NCBI RefSeq assembly: GCF_014649535.1
Contig: NZ_BMTF01000023.1
Location: 60,032 to 124,031 of the forward strand
DNA from: Streptomyces gelaticus
Lineage (GTDB): Bacteria; Actinomycetota; Actinomycetes; Streptomycetales; Streptomycetaceae
Direction: 5' to 3'
Length of the DNA: 64,000 bases
A model generated the notes under the pieces. The model searched no databases. It was given only the letters and a program-made list of their open reading frames with translations, and was not told where the DNA came from. Every line of letters begins with the position of its first letter. Position 1 is the stretch's first letter. This document shows, piece after piece, positions 16,594 to 24,992 of the stretch. Made by a program: the position numbers and the translations under genes.

Positions 16594-19122
16594 ATGTTCC
16601 GTACCGCCCTGCGCAATGTGCTCGCGCACAAGGCCAGGCTGCTGATGACCGTCCTCGCCGTGATGCTCGGCGTGGCCTTCGTCTCCGGCACGCTGGTCTT
16701 CACCGACACCCTCGGCAACGCCCTGCGCAACCAGTCGGCGAAGAGCTACGACGACGTCGCCGTCGCCGTCACCACCTACGCCGACCAGCGCGACGAGAAG
16801 ACGCCCGGCATCACCGCCGCCACCCTGAAGAAGATCCAGGGCCTGGACGGCGTCGACACCGCCACCGGCCGGGTCTCCGGCTTCGCCGGGGTCGCCGACC
16901 CCGACGGCAAGCTGATCGGCAACGGCTGGTCGAACACCGGCGGGAACTATTCCCCCGGCAAGAACGGCAAGGACTCCGCGTACACCTTCGTCGACGGTAC
17001 GGGCCCGGTCGCGGCCGACCGGATCGCGCTCGACAAGGAGACCGCGAAGCGGGGCGAGTACCAGGTCGGCGACCGGGTCCGGGTCGCCACGAACGGGCCG
17101 GTGAAGGAGTACACCCTCTCCGGTGTCTTCACCACCGAGGACGGCGCGGTCAACGCGGGCGGCAGCCTGGTCCTCTTCGACGCCGAGGTCGCCCAGAAGC
17201 TCTACCTCCGGCCCGGTGTGTTCCAGGACGCCAATGTGTCCGCCGCGCCCGGTGTCTCCGCCGAGAAGCTGCTGGCCGAAGTGAAGCCGCTGCTGCCCAA
17301 GGGCGCCGATGCCAAGACCGGCCAGGCGCTCGCGGACGAGCAGGCCGAGCAGATCGAGTCCGGTCTGAGCGGTCTCAGCACGATGCTGCTCGCCTTCGCC
17401 GGCATCGCCCTGTTCGTCGGTGTCTTCCTGATCGCCAACACCTTCACCATGCTGGTGGCCCAGCGCACCAAGGAGCTGGCACTGATGCGCGCCGTCGGCG
17501 CCTCCCGCCGCCAGGTCAAGCGCTCGGTGCTCATCGAAGCGGCCGTCGTCGGTCTGATCGCCTCGGTCGTCGGCTTCGCCATCGGTCTCGGTCTCGCCGT
17601 CGGACTGCGCTCCGCGATGAGCCTGCTCGGCGGGAAGATCCCGGCCGGACCGCTGGTCGTCTCGCCCACCGCGGTCGTCGCCGCGTTCGCCGTCGGCGTC
17701 CTGATCACCGTGCTGGCCGCCTGGCTGCCCGCCCGCCGGGCCGCCAAGATCCCGCCGGTCGCGGCGATGAGCAGCGTGCACGCGACGGCCACCGTCAAGT
17801 CCCTGGTGCTGCGCAACTCGATCGGCGCGGTGCTCACCCTGCTGGGCGCGGCGGGCATCGTGGCGGGCGCGTCCCGGGGCGGATCGTCCGGCCGGACCGT
17901 CATCGCCGCGGGTGCCTTCCTCGCGCTGGTCGGTGTCATCGTGCTGATCCCGCTGCTGTCGCGGCCGGTGATCGCACTGGTCCGCCCGCTGCTGAAGCGG
18001 CTGTTCGGGGTCTCCGGCAAGCTGGCCGCGCAGAACGCGGTCCGCAACCCGCGCCGTACCGGCGCCACCGCCTCCGCACTGGCGATCGGCCTCACCCTGG
18101 TCACCGGCATCTCGGTCCTCGGCGTCACCCTCGGCCAGGCGGTCGACCGGATGACCACGGACAACATCAAGGCCGACTACATGGTGACGATGGCGAGCGG
18201 CGACCCGCTCGACAAGTCGGCGCTCGCCGCCCTGGAGAAGGCCGACGGGGTCTCGGCGGTCTCGCCCCAGCAGGCCACCTCGCTGCGGGTCAAGGACGAG
18301 TACCACTCCGCGTCCGCCGTCACCCCCGGCGAGGTGCAGAAGATCTTCGCGATCACGACCCTCTCCGGCTCGCTCGACTCGCTCGGCAAGGGCGAGATCG
18401 CCGTCGCCGAGAAGACGGCGAAGTCCAACGGCTGGAAGACCGGCGACACCCTCCGGGTGCAGTTCGACGACGACAAGAACGGCGAACTGAAGGTCGGAGC
18501 GGTCTTCGAGGACAACGAGTTCCTCTCATCGGTCCTCATGCCGAAGAACATCGCCGATCAGCACGGAAGCCTGGCGGACATCCGGGAGGTCTGGCTGAAG
18601 ATGGACGGCGGCGCGACCAAGGCCAACGAGCAGGCCCTGGTGGATGCGCTGGGCGACAACCCGGCGATGAGCATCATGGACCGTCAGGACATCCGTGACA
18701 TGTTCGGCGGCTCGGTCAACCTCGCGATGAACATCATGTACGGGCTGCTGGCGATGGCTCTGATCATCGCGGTGCTCGGGGTCGTCAACACCCTGGCGAT
18801 GTCGGTCTTCGAGCGCCAGCAGGAGATCGGCATGCTGCGGGCGATCGGCCTGGACCGGCGCCGGGTGAAGCGCATGATCCGGCTGGAGGCCGTGGTCATC
18901 TCGCTCTTCGGCGCGGTGGTCGGTGTCGCACTCGGCATGTTCCTCGGCTGGGCGATCGGGCAGACCCTGTCGTCGGAGATCCCGAACTACGTACTGGTCA
19001 TCCCGTGGGACCGGATCGCGGTCTTCCTGGTGCTGGCGGGGATCGTGGGTGTGCTGGCCGCGCTCTGGCCGGCCCGCAGCGCCGCGAAGCTGAACATGCT
19101 GACGGCGATCAAGACCGAATAG
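16594..19122 (+). CDS. FtsX-like (MacB-type) ABC transporter permease
   Basis: This 842-residue permease has the duplicated layout of Gram-positive MacB-like permeases: an N-terminal membrane helix (VLAHKARLLMTVLAVMLGVA), a periplasm-facing domain, and an FtsX core (MLLAFAGIALFVGVFLIANT through LITVLAAWLPARRAAKIPPV). A second extracellular domain and a second FtsX core follow (LLAMALIIAVLGVVNTLAMS to VLAALWPARSAAKLNMLTAI). Both FtsX cores carry the charged loop after the first helix (QRTKELALMRAVG and ERQQEIGMLRAIG). It works with the upstream ATPase. Confidence 0.92.
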   Translation: MFRTALRNVLAHKARLLMTVLAVMLGVAFVSGTLVFTDTLGNALRNQSAKSYDDVAVAVTTYADQRDEKTPGITAATLKKIQGLDGVDTATGRVSGFAGVADPDGKLIGNGWSNTGGNYSPGKNGKDSAYTFVDGTGPVAADRIALDKETAKRGEYQVGDRVRVATNGPVKEYTLSGVFTTEDGAVNAGGSLVLFDAEVAQKLYLRPGVFQDANVSAAPGVSAEKLLAEVKPLLPKGADAKTGQALADEQAEQIESGLSGLSTMLLAFAGIALFVGVFLIANTFTMLVAQRTKELALMRAVGASRRQVKRSVLIEAAVVGLIASVVGFAIGLGLAVGLRSAMSLLGGKIPAGPLVVSPTAVVAAFAVGVLITVLAAWLPARRAAKIPPVAAMSSVHATATVKSLVLRNSIGAVLTLLGAAGIVAGASRGGSSGRTVIAAGAFLALVGVIVLIPLLSRPVIALVRPLLKRLFGVSGKLAAQNAVRNPRRTGATASALAIGLTLVTGISVLGVTLGQAVDRMTTDNIKADYMVTMASGDPLDKSALAALEKADGVSAVSPQQATSLRVKDEYHSASAVTPGEVQKIFAITTLSGSLDSLGKGEIAVAEKTAKSNGWKTGDTLRVQFDDDKNGELKVGAVFEDNEFLSSVLMPKNIADQHGSLADIREVWLKMDGGATKANEQALVDALGDNPAMSIMDRQDIRDMFGGSVNLAMNIMYGLLAMALIIAVLGVVNTLAMSVFERQQEIGMLRAIGLDRRRVKRMIRLEAVVISLFGAVVGVALGMFLGWAIGQTLSSEIPNYVLVIPWDRIAVFLVLAGIVGVLAALWPARSAAKLNMLTAIKTE

Positions 19123-19127
19123 CGGAC

Positions 19128-19152
19128 CCGGCGGGACCCCGGGTCCCGCCGG
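19128..19152 (+). terminator. Hairpin directly after the permease gene
   Basis: CCGGCGGGA and TCCCGCCGG form a 9-bp stem beginning 6 bp after the permease stop codon. Confidence 0.7.
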
Positions 19153-19159
19153 ACACGCC

Positions 19160-19205
19160 CGAGGGCCGGTGCACGCAGCCGACGAGCTGCGCGTACCGGC
19201 CCTCG
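19160..19205. terminator. Bidirectional hairpin between convergent genes
   Basis: CGAGGGCCGGT and ACCGGCCCTCG form an 11-bp outer stem, with GCAGC/GCTGC continuing inside. It lies between the permease stop (19122) and the leftward methyltransferase stop (19219), so it can serve both. Confidence 0.75.
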
Positions 19206-19218
19206 TTCCGTATTCCTG

Positions 19219-20523
19219 TCAGCCGGTCGCGGACGCCGTCCAGTTACGGGTCCGCAGCGGCATGCGGGAAGCCCCGCCCTCCGCCGGACGCACCACGAGG
19301 ATCTGGTTGACGCCGATCTTGTTGTGCTCGAAGGAGAGCGCGGAGGCGGCCATGTAGAGCCGCCAGACCCTGGCCCGTCCGGCCGAGGTCATCCGGACCG
19401 CGCGGTCCCACTGCTTCTCCAGGTTGGCGACCCAGCGGCGCAGCGTCAGCGCGTAGTGCTCGCGGATCGATTCGACGTCGCGGGCCTCGAAGCCGGCCTC
19501 TTCGAGGGTGGCCATGGTCCGGCCCACCGGGGCCAGTTCACCGTCCGGGAAGACGTAGGCATCGATGAAGTCGTCCACGTGGTACGCGGACTCGTCCTTC
19601 TCGGGGCGGCGGGCGATCTGGTGGTTGAGCAGCCGGCCGCCGGGCCTGAGGAGCGCGTAGAGGTCGTCGGCGTACTCGCGGAAGCGGGCCGAGCCGACGT
19701 GTTCCGCCATCCCGATGGACGAGATGGCGTCGTACGGGCCGTCCCTGACGTCCCGGTAGTCCTGGACCCGGACATCGATCCGGTCGGCCAGGCCCTCCTG
19801 TGCGATGCGTTTCCGGGCGAAGGCGGCCTGTTCGACGGAGAGGGTGACTCCGGTGACCCGGGCGCCGTACTCGCGGGCGGCGTGGATGGCCATGGAGCCC
19901 CAGCCGCAGCCGACGTCGAGGAGGCGGTCGCCCTCCTTCAGCGCGAGCTTGCGGCAGACCAGGTCGAGCTTGTCGCGCTGGGCTTCCTCAAGGCTTCCGC
20001 CGTCCTCCCAGTAGGCGCAGGAGTAGACCATGGACGGGCCGAGGACCAGTTCGTAGAAGTCGTTGCCCACGTCGTAGTGGTGGCTGATGGCCTCCTTGTC
20101 GCGGCGCTTGGTGTGGAGGGTGCCGGAGCGGCGGCGTACCTCCTCGGGCGGCGCGGGGGGCGGGGGCCAGGGGCCGGCCAGTCGCAGCAGCCCCTTGGCG
20201 AAGGCCCGCACCCTGGGGTCGCGGACCGGGTGGACGCCGCCCTCGGCGACGGCCCCGCGCTCCCAGATCAGCCCGGCCATCAGGTCCAGGGCCTCGTAGA
20301 GATCGCCCTCGATGTCGAGCTCGCCCGCCACCCAGGCACGGGCCAGGCCCAGTTCTCCCGGCTTCCAGAGCAGCCGGCGCAACGCGCGACGGTTCCGGAT
20401 CACGAGTACGGGGGCACCGGGCGGTCCGGATTCGCTGCCGTCCCAGGCCCGGATACGGACCGGCAGCTTTTCTCCCAGCAACTCCTCGGCGAGACAGGTC
20501 AGCCGCGACGCGGCGTCAGCCAT
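19219..20523 (-). CDS. Cyclopropane-fatty-acyl-phospholipid synthase family methyltransferase
   Basis: This 434-residue protein has an N-terminal lipid-binding region and a SAM methyltransferase domain from about residue 150. The SAM loop reads LLDVGCGWGSMAIHAA, preceded by SHHYDVGNDFYELVLGPSMV and followed by SSIGMAEHVG, all hallmarks of CFA synthases. These modify unsaturated acyl chains in membrane phospholipids using SAM. The ATG at 20523 is preceded by GGAGGT at 7 bases. Cyclopropane ring formation is likely, but methyl-branching or mycolate-type relatives cannot be separated by eye. Confidence 0.88.
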   Translation of the reverse strand: MADAASRLTCLAEELLGEKLPVRIRAWDGSESGPPGAPVLVIRNRRALRRLLWKPGELGLARAWVAGELDIEGDLYEALDLMAGLIWERGAVAEGGVHPVRDPRVRAFAKGLLRLAGPWPPPPAPPEEVRRRSGTLHTKRRDKEAISHHYDVGNDFYELVLGPSMVYSCAYWEDGGSLEEAQRDKLDLVCRKLALKEGDRLLDVGCGWGSMAIHAAREYGARVTGVTLSVEQAAFARKRIAQEGLADRIDVRVQDYRDVRDGPYDAISSIGMAEHVGSARFREYADDLYALLRPGGRLLNHQIARRPEKDESAYHVDDFIDAYVFPDGELAPVGRTMATLEEAGFEARDVESIREHYALTLRRWVANLEKQWDRAVRMTSAGRARVWRLYMAASALSFEHNKIGVNQILVVRPAEGGASRMPLRTRNWTASATG

Positions 20524-20845
20524 GGCGCACACCTCCGTGATGGTGTTCCCAATGTGCCCAAACATGGTCGGACAGGACTGCAACCACGCCGGGCACCCGT
20601 GCGCCGCGACGAGGTACGTACCCGTCAACAGTCTGCGCAGCGCCCGCCATCCCGCTACAGCGCAATGGAAGGGCAAAACAGTTGCACACCACACGCATCC
20701 GCCGCCGCGGCGGCCCGCGGCACGCCGTACGACACCCCGTCGGGCGAGGCCGGGTACGCCGAAGGGGCCGCCCGCACCACGGATGGCGGACGACCCCTTC
20801 GGGCGTTGTGCGTGTACCGCGCGGGCGAGTGGGCCCGCGGTCGGA
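20524..20845. other. Gap between the CFA-synthase-like gene and ndh
   Basis: It holds the promoter of the CFA-synthase-like gene (A/T-richer stretch around 20660-20690) and the ndh terminator (20759-20802). No gene is evident. Confidence 0.45.
20759..20802 (-). terminator. Terminator of ndh
   Basis: CCGAAGGGG and CCCCTTCGG form a 9-bp stem extended by CCGCC/GGCGG inside, 44 bp beyond the ndh stop. Confidence 0.7.
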
Positions 20846-22225
20846 CTAGGAGGCGTTGGCCTTCTCGCCCTCGGCCTTGGCGGCGGCCGGCGCCGGCTTG
20901 GCGGCCTCGTAGAACTCCTCGCGCGGCGTCTCCATGGCGCCGAGCGAGACGACCTCGCGCTTGAGGAACATGGCAAGGGTCCAGTCGGCGAAGATCCGGA
21001 TCTTGCGGTTCCAGGTCGGCATCGCCATGCCGTGGTAGCCACGGTGCATGTACCAGGCGAGGCGCCCCTTGAGCTTGATCTTCATCTTGCCCATGACGAT
21101 CATCGCGACGCCCTTGTGCAGCCCCAGACCGGCGACGGCACCCTTGTTGGCGTGGCTGTACTCCTTCTGCGGGAAGCCCCGCATCCCGGAGATGACGTTG
21201 TCGCCGAGGACCTTCGCCTGTCGCAGCGCGTGCTGGGCGTTGGGCGGGCACCAGGCGTTCGGGTTGCCGGCCCTGCGGCCGACCATGTCCGGAACCTGGG
21301 CGTTGTCGCCCGCGGCCCAGATGTAGTCGGTGCCCTGCACCTGGAGCTTCTCGGAGGTGTCCACGTGACCGCGCGGACCGAGCGGCAGGCCGAAGCGGGC
21401 CAGCGCCGGGTTCGGCTTCACGCCAGCCGTCCACACAATGGTGTTGGAGTCGACCTCAAGACCGTTCTTCAGGACGACATGACCGTCGACGCAGGAGTCC
21501 ATGGAGGTCGAGAGGAAGACCTCGACACCACGGGACTCCAGGTGCTCCCGGCCCCAGGTGCCCAGCTTCGGGCCGACCTCGGGAAGGATCTTGTCGGCGG
21601 CGTCGACGAGGATGAAGCGCATGTCCTCGCGCTTCACGCTCGTGTAGTACTTCGCCGCGTCGCGGGCCATGTCCTCGACCTCGCCGATGGTCTCCGCACC
21701 GGCGAAGCCGCCGCCCACGAAGACGAACGTCAGCGCCTTGCGGCGGACGTCCTCGTCGGTCGTCGAGTCGGCCTTGTCCAGCTGCTCGAGAACGTGGTTG
21801 CGCAGGCCGATGGCCTCCTCGATCCCCTTCATGCCGATGCCCTGCTCGGCGAGGCCGGGGATCGGGAAGGTGCGGGAGACCGCGCCCATCGCGATGACCA
21901 GGTAGTCGAAGGGCAGCTCGTAGGCCTCGCCGACCAGCGGCGCGACCGTGGCGACCTTGCGGTCCTGATCGATGGTGGTGACACGGCCGGTGAGCACCTC
22001 GGCCTTCGGCAGTACGCGTCGCAGCGGGACGACGACATGCCGAGGCGAGATGCTGCCGGCAGCAGCTTCGGGGAGGAAGGGCTGGTACGTCATGTACGAG
22101 CGCGGGTCGACGACCGTGACGGTCGCTTCGCCGTAGCGCATCTTCTTGAGAATGCGTCGAGCTGCGTACAGGCCTACGTACCCACCGCCTACTACGAGGA
22201 TCCTGGGACGCTCCGTGGTGCTCAT
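20846..22225 (-). CDS. ndh: Type II NADH dehydrogenase
   Basis: This 459-residue flavoprotein of the NDH-2 family has an FAD-binding motif near the N-terminus (LVVGGGYVGLYAARRI) and a second dinucleotide motif FVFVGGGFAGAETIGE for NADH. The block GTDYIWAAGDNAQVPDM contacts FAD, and a C-terminal amphipathic region (LAWYMHRGYHGMAMP; DWTLAMFLKREVV) attaches it to the membrane face. It transfers electrons from NADH to menaquinone without proton pumping. The ATG at 22225 was chosen from the homologous N-terminus. Rex-type operators lie upstream. Confidence 0.92.
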   Translation of the reverse strand: MSTTERPRILVVGGGYVGLYAARRILKKMRYGEATVTVVDPRSYMTYQPFLPEAAAGSISPRHVVVPLRRVLPKAEVLTGRVTTIDQDRKVATVAPLVGEAYELPFDYLVIAMGAVSRTFPIPGLAEQGIGMKGIEEAIGLRNHVLEQLDKADSTTDEDVRRKALTFVFVGGGFAGAETIGEVEDMARDAAKYYTSVKREDMRFILVDAADKILPEVGPKLGTWGREHLESRGVEVFLSTSMDSCVDGHVVLKNGLEVDSNTIVWTAGVKPNPALARFGLPLGPRGHVDTSEKLQVQGTDYIWAAGDNAQVPDMVGRRAGNPNAWCPPNAQHALRQAKVLGDNVISGMRGFPQKEYSHANKGAVAGLGLHKGVAMIVMGKMKIKLKGRLAWYMHRGYHGMAMPTWNRKIRIFADWTLAMFLKREVVSLGAMETPREEFYEAAKPAPAAAKAEGEKANAS

Positions 22226-22259
22226 GCCATCGAGTATCCACCCCCCTCCGAGGGCATGC

Positions 22260-22277
22260 TCGTGAGCCCCTTCACAA
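22260..22277. promoter_or_regulatory. Rex-type operator proximal to ndh
   Basis: TCGTGAGCCCCTTCACAA differs from the Rex operator pattern TTGTGAAN4TTCACAA at two positions and is centred about 43 bp upstream of the ndh start. Rex is an NADH-sensing repressor of respiratory genes in streptomycetes, so control of ndh makes biological sense. Confidence 0.65.
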
Positions 22278-22532
22278 GGTATGAACGACCTTCTGCTACA
22301 CTTCGCCGCCCACGTGACCGAGGTCATGGTGGCGCAGGGGAACCACACTGTGACGGCGAACGTTGTTCACCGCTTGTGAGCTGGCCGTTGGCCCTCCTGA
22401 CAGCGCGGACCACCGCTCCGGTTCACCCACCGGCAACACGTCCGGAACACTCCCGCACGAACACACGACGGCCCCGCGAGCGGCTCCGGACGCCCATACG
22501 GACCAGAACCGCCCTCTGCGGGGCCGAATTCC

Positions 22533-22550
22533 TTGTGAAGAAGTTCACGA
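22533..22550. promoter_or_regulatory. Rex-type operator distal to ndh
   Basis: TTGTGAAGAAGTTCACGA matches the Rex pattern at every fixed position but one. It lies about 315 bp upstream of ndh and downstream of ppx, so ndh is the natural target, perhaps through a distal promoter or looping with the proximal site. Confidence 0.65.
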
Positions 22551-22639
22551 ACTTCGTTGCCACACGTCCCGCGAACCACCCCCCGGACGGCCCGCGGAGG
22601 CTCAAAGGTGCAGGCCAAGGTCCGTACGAGCGACACGTC

Positions 22640-23581
22640 CTAGGCGATCGACCAGCCGATTCCATCGAGGATGTCGTGCTCGCTGACCACGACCTCCCGG
22701 GCCCCGGTCCGCTCCATCAGGGCGAGCAGGATCAGCGCCCCGGACGTGATCACATCGACCCGCCCCGGGTGCATCGCGCCGATCGCGGCCCGCTCGGCGT
22801 GGGTGGAGCCGAGGAGCCGTCCGGTGATCTCCCGCACCTGCTCGACGGAGATCCGGGAGTGGTGGATCGCCTCGGAGTCGTACGCGTCGAGCCCCAGGGC
22901 GATCGCGGCGACCGTGGTGACCGTCCCGGCGAGGCCGACGAGGGTGGCGGCCCCGGCGAGCGGGACGGTCTGCTCGGCGAGGTCCAGGGCGGCGTCGATG
23001 TCGGCGCGGATCGCGGCGATCCGGTCGGGCGTCGGCGGGTCGGTCACGACGCCGTCGCGCACCAGGTGCCGCTCGGTCATCCGTACACAGCCGATGTCCA
23101 CGGAACGCGCGGCCCGCACATGGTCGTCGCCGACGACGAACTCGGTGGAGCCGCCGCCGATGTCCACGACAAGGTACGGCTTGGCGAGGTGGTCGCGGCC
23201 CGCGAGCTCCTTGGTGGCTCCGGTGAAGGAGAACTCCGCCTCCTGGTCGCCGCTGATCACCTCGGGCTCGACGCCCAGGATCTCCAGCACCCCGCGGACG
23301 AACTCGTCCCGGTTCTCCGCGTCGCGGGAGGCGGAGGTGGCGACGAAGCGGAGCTTCTGCGCCCCGTGCTCCTTGATCACCTCCGCGTACCGGCGGCAGG
23401 CGGCGAACGTCCGCTCCAGGGCCTCGGGGGCGAGCCGGCCGGTCCGGTCGACGCCCTGCCCGAGGCGGACGATCTCCATCCGCCGGTCGAGCTCGACGAG
23501 CTCACCGGTGGACGGGTCCGCGTCGGCGACGAGCAGGCGGATGGAGTTGGTACCGCAGTCGATGGCGGCCACGCGGGTCAT
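22640..23581 (-). CDS. Ppx/GppA family exopolyphosphatase
   Basis: This 313-residue protein has the actin-like ATPase fold of Ppx/GppA. N-terminal phosphate loop AIDCGTNSIRLLV, second loop VVDIGGGSTEFVVG, and the conserved FVATSASRDAENRDEF between them, are all intact. Family members hydrolyse polyphosphate or pppGpp. This is the short actinobacterial form without the C-terminal HD-like domain. The ATG at 23581 is preceded by GGGAG. It lies 134 bp downstream of the DUF501 gene in the same direction, a conserved actinobacterial order (eno, divIC, DUF501, ppx). Confidence 0.9.
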   Translation of the reverse strand: MTRVAAIDCGTNSIRLLVADADPSTGELVELDRRMEIVRLGQGVDRTGRLAPEALERTFAACRRYAEVIKEHGAQKLRFVATSASRDAENRDEFVRGVLEILGVEPEVISGDQEAEFSFTGATKELAGRDHLAKPYLVVDIGGGSTEFVVGDDHVRAARSVDIGCVRMTERHLVRDGVVTDPPTPDRIAAIRADIDAALDLAEQTVPLAGAATLVGLAGTVTTVAAIALGLDAYDSEAIHHSRISVEQVREITGRLLGSTHAERAAIGAMHPGRVDVITSGALILLALMERTGAREVVVSEHDILDGIGWSIA

Positions 23582-23609
23582 CAAGTACTCCCAGCTCAAG
23601 CAGTCCGAG

Positions 23610-23707
23610 CCCCTCGGGCGATCGAGGAGCCGGGTCGGGGCAGGGCCCCGGAACCATGCCCCTCCGGCGATCGAGGAGCGGGGGCCCGGGGGCGGAGCCC
23701 CCGGGGG
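23610..23707. repeat. Two copies of a GATCGAGGAGC-type intergenic palindromic repeat
   Basis: CCCTCGGGCGATCGAGGAGC (from 23611) and CCCTCCGGCGATCGAGGAGC (from 23660) are near-identical. Each is followed by a G-rich/C-rich palindrome (GGGGGC...GCCCCC). This resembles a dispersed intergenic repeat common in Streptomyces chromosomes. It fills the DUF501-ppx gap and may act as a transcript stabiliser or terminator. Confidence 0.65.
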
Positions 23708-23715
23708 ACGAACGG

Positions 23716-24249
23716 TCAGTCCTCGTCCGGCGCGCCGCACGGCGAAACGCACGGCCCCTTGCGCCACCACTCCGGCAGCATCGCGATCGCCTCGTCACCC
23801 AGCGGGTTCACCCCCGGCCCCGCGGCCAGCGAGTGCCCCACCAGGACGTGCAGGCACTTCACCCGGTCCGGCATGCCACCCGCGCTCGGGAAGCCCTCCA
23901 GCACCTCGATCGCGTCGCGCCGGGCGATGTAGTCCTCGTGCGCGGCCCGGTACGCGGCGGCCAGCTCGGGATCCGTACCGAGGCGCTCGGTCATCTCCTT
24001 CATGACCCCGTTCGCCTCCAGCGTGCCGATCGCGGACGCGGCACGCGGGCACGTCAGGTAGTACGTCGTCGGGAACGGCGTACCGTCCTCCAGCCGGGGC
24101 TGCGTCTCGACCACGTCCGGGTTGCCGCACGGGCAGCGGTGCGCGATCGCGCGCAGGCCGCGCGGCGGGCGGCCCAGCTGCTGCTGGAACGCGGCGATGT
24201 CCGCCTCGGTGGGCGCGGTGGGCTCGGTCTGCGGAGGGGGGGTTTCCAT
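23716..24249 (-). CDS. DUF501 domain protein
   Basis: This 177-residue protein matches the DUF501 family: a metal-binding-looking CPCGNPDVVET near residue 40, then YYLTCPRA, then GMPDRVKCLHVLVGHSLAAG. The conserved cysteines and histidines suggest a bound metal, but no activity is established. The ATG at 24249 was used. It sits between divIC and ppx in the usual actinobacterial order. Confidence 0.85.
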   Translation of the reverse strand: METPPPQTEPTAPTEADIAAFQQQLGRPPRGLRAIAHRCPCGNPDVVETQPRLEDGTPFPTTYYLTCPRAASAIGTLEANGVMKEMTERLGTDPELAAAYRAAHEDYIARRDAIEVLEGFPSAGGMPDRVKCLHVLVGHSLAAGPGVNPLGDEAIAMLPEWWRKGPCVSPCGAPDED

Positions 24250-24308
24250 GCCTGCCTAGGTTCTGATCGGGCTGCTCGAACTGCGGTTCTGCAGATGGAT
24301 GGAGAGAG

Positions 24309-24779
24309 TCAGTTGCGGTCGGCGCTGTCCACGCCGTCCCAGAGGTTGGAGTGCCACGGCCGGCCGGACTCGTCCGTCCTGCCCTCGCGCTCCTTGACCG
24401 CGTCGGGGTCGATCACCGTGTAACCGGTCTCCCCGGGAAGAAGGTAATGCAGGTGCGTGCGGGCCAGCTGCCTGATGTACGCATCGTCCTGGAGGCGCGC
24501 CTTCTCGTCGCGCAGCTCCTCGGTACGGGCCTTGGCCTCCTGCGCCAAGCGCTCCTGGTCGGCGATCTCGTCCCGCTGCGAGACGTACTGCCGCATCGGG
24601 TACGCGAGCGCGACCACCAGCGAGCAGACGATGAGCGCGAGGAAGGCCGCCCGGCCGGTGAGCCGTGAGCGGCGGGCCTGACGGCGGTTCTGGGACCGGT
24701 AGACGCGGGCGGCGGTCTGCTCGCCGAGCAGCCGCAGCCGGGTTGCGGTGGAGAACCGGTCCCGGTCCTTCGCGGCCAT
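24309..24779 (-). CDS. divIC: FtsB/DivIC-family septum formation protein
   Basis: This 156-residue bitopic membrane protein has a basic cytosolic tail, one membrane helix at about 44-62 (AAFLALIVCSLVVALAYPMR) and an extracytoplasmic leucine-zipper coiled coil (about 66-105, DEIADQERLAQEAKARTEEL). A conserved C-terminal LARTHLHYLLPGETGYTVID block follows. DivIC/FtsB bridges FtsL and FtsQ at the division septum. The ATG at 24779 was used. It lies between eno and DUF501, the standard actinobacterial location. Confidence 0.9.
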   Translation of the reverse strand: MAAKDRDRFSTATRLRLLGEQTAARVYRSQNRRQARRSRLTGRAAFLALIVCSLVVALAYPMRQYVSQRDEIADQERLAQEAKARTEELRDEKARLQDDAYIRQLARTHLHYLLPGETGYTVIDPDAVKEREGRTDESGRPWHSNLWDGVDSADRN

Positions 24780-24801
24780 GTCTCCGCCTCCCCACTACGC
24801 A

Positions 24802-24846
24802 CGTCCGTCCCCGCACACGGTACGGGACCGAGTGCGGGGACGGACG
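24802..24846. repeat. Perfect 15-bp inverted repeat upstream of divIC
   Basis: CGTCCGTCCCCGCAC and its exact complement flank a 15-nt loop containing GGTACGGGACCG. It starts 23 bp before the divIC start codon on the minus strand. It may be a second terminator of eno or a regulatory hairpin in the divIC leader. Confidence 0.6.
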
Positions 24847-24856
24847 GATGCCATGG

Positions 24857-24881
24857 CCTTCGGCCCCTGACGGGCCGAAGG
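24857..24881 (-). terminator. Terminator downstream of eno
   Basis: CCTTCGGCCC and GGGCCGAAGG form a 10-bp stem with a 5-nt loop about 97 bp beyond the eno stop, just after the tandem repeat. Confidence 0.7.
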
Positions 24882-24900
24882 GATGCTCAGCCCTTGCTGC

Positions 24901-24992
24901 GCTGATCAGTTCGCGATGCGCTGTGCTGATCAGTTCGCGATGCGCTGTGCTGATCAGTTCGCGGAGCGCTGTGCTGATCAGTTCGCGGAGCG
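24901..24992. repeat. 24-bp tandem repeat, 3.8 copies, overlapping the end of eno
   Basis: Units start at 24901, 24925, 24949 and 24973. The first two are identical, and the third and fourth differ by GATGCG to GGAGCG. Each contains CTGATCAGTTCGCG. The fourth copy is the eno 3' end itself, so every unit recreates the last codons and stop of eno in frame. Confidence 0.9.

Larger units (their letters stand above)
22226..22639. other. Long ndh leader region
   Basis: The 414 bp upstream of ndh are unusually long for this neighbourhood. Besides the two Rex-type sites it has further half-site-like words (GTTCACCG and TTGTGAG around 22365-22378). I see no gene in it. Confidence 0.5.

Noticed and set aside
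20312..23932. 1206-codon open frame opposite ndh, ppx and their gaps
   Set aside because: It crosses three genes and the Rex-site region in antisense and has no domain. Its length only reflects GC bias.
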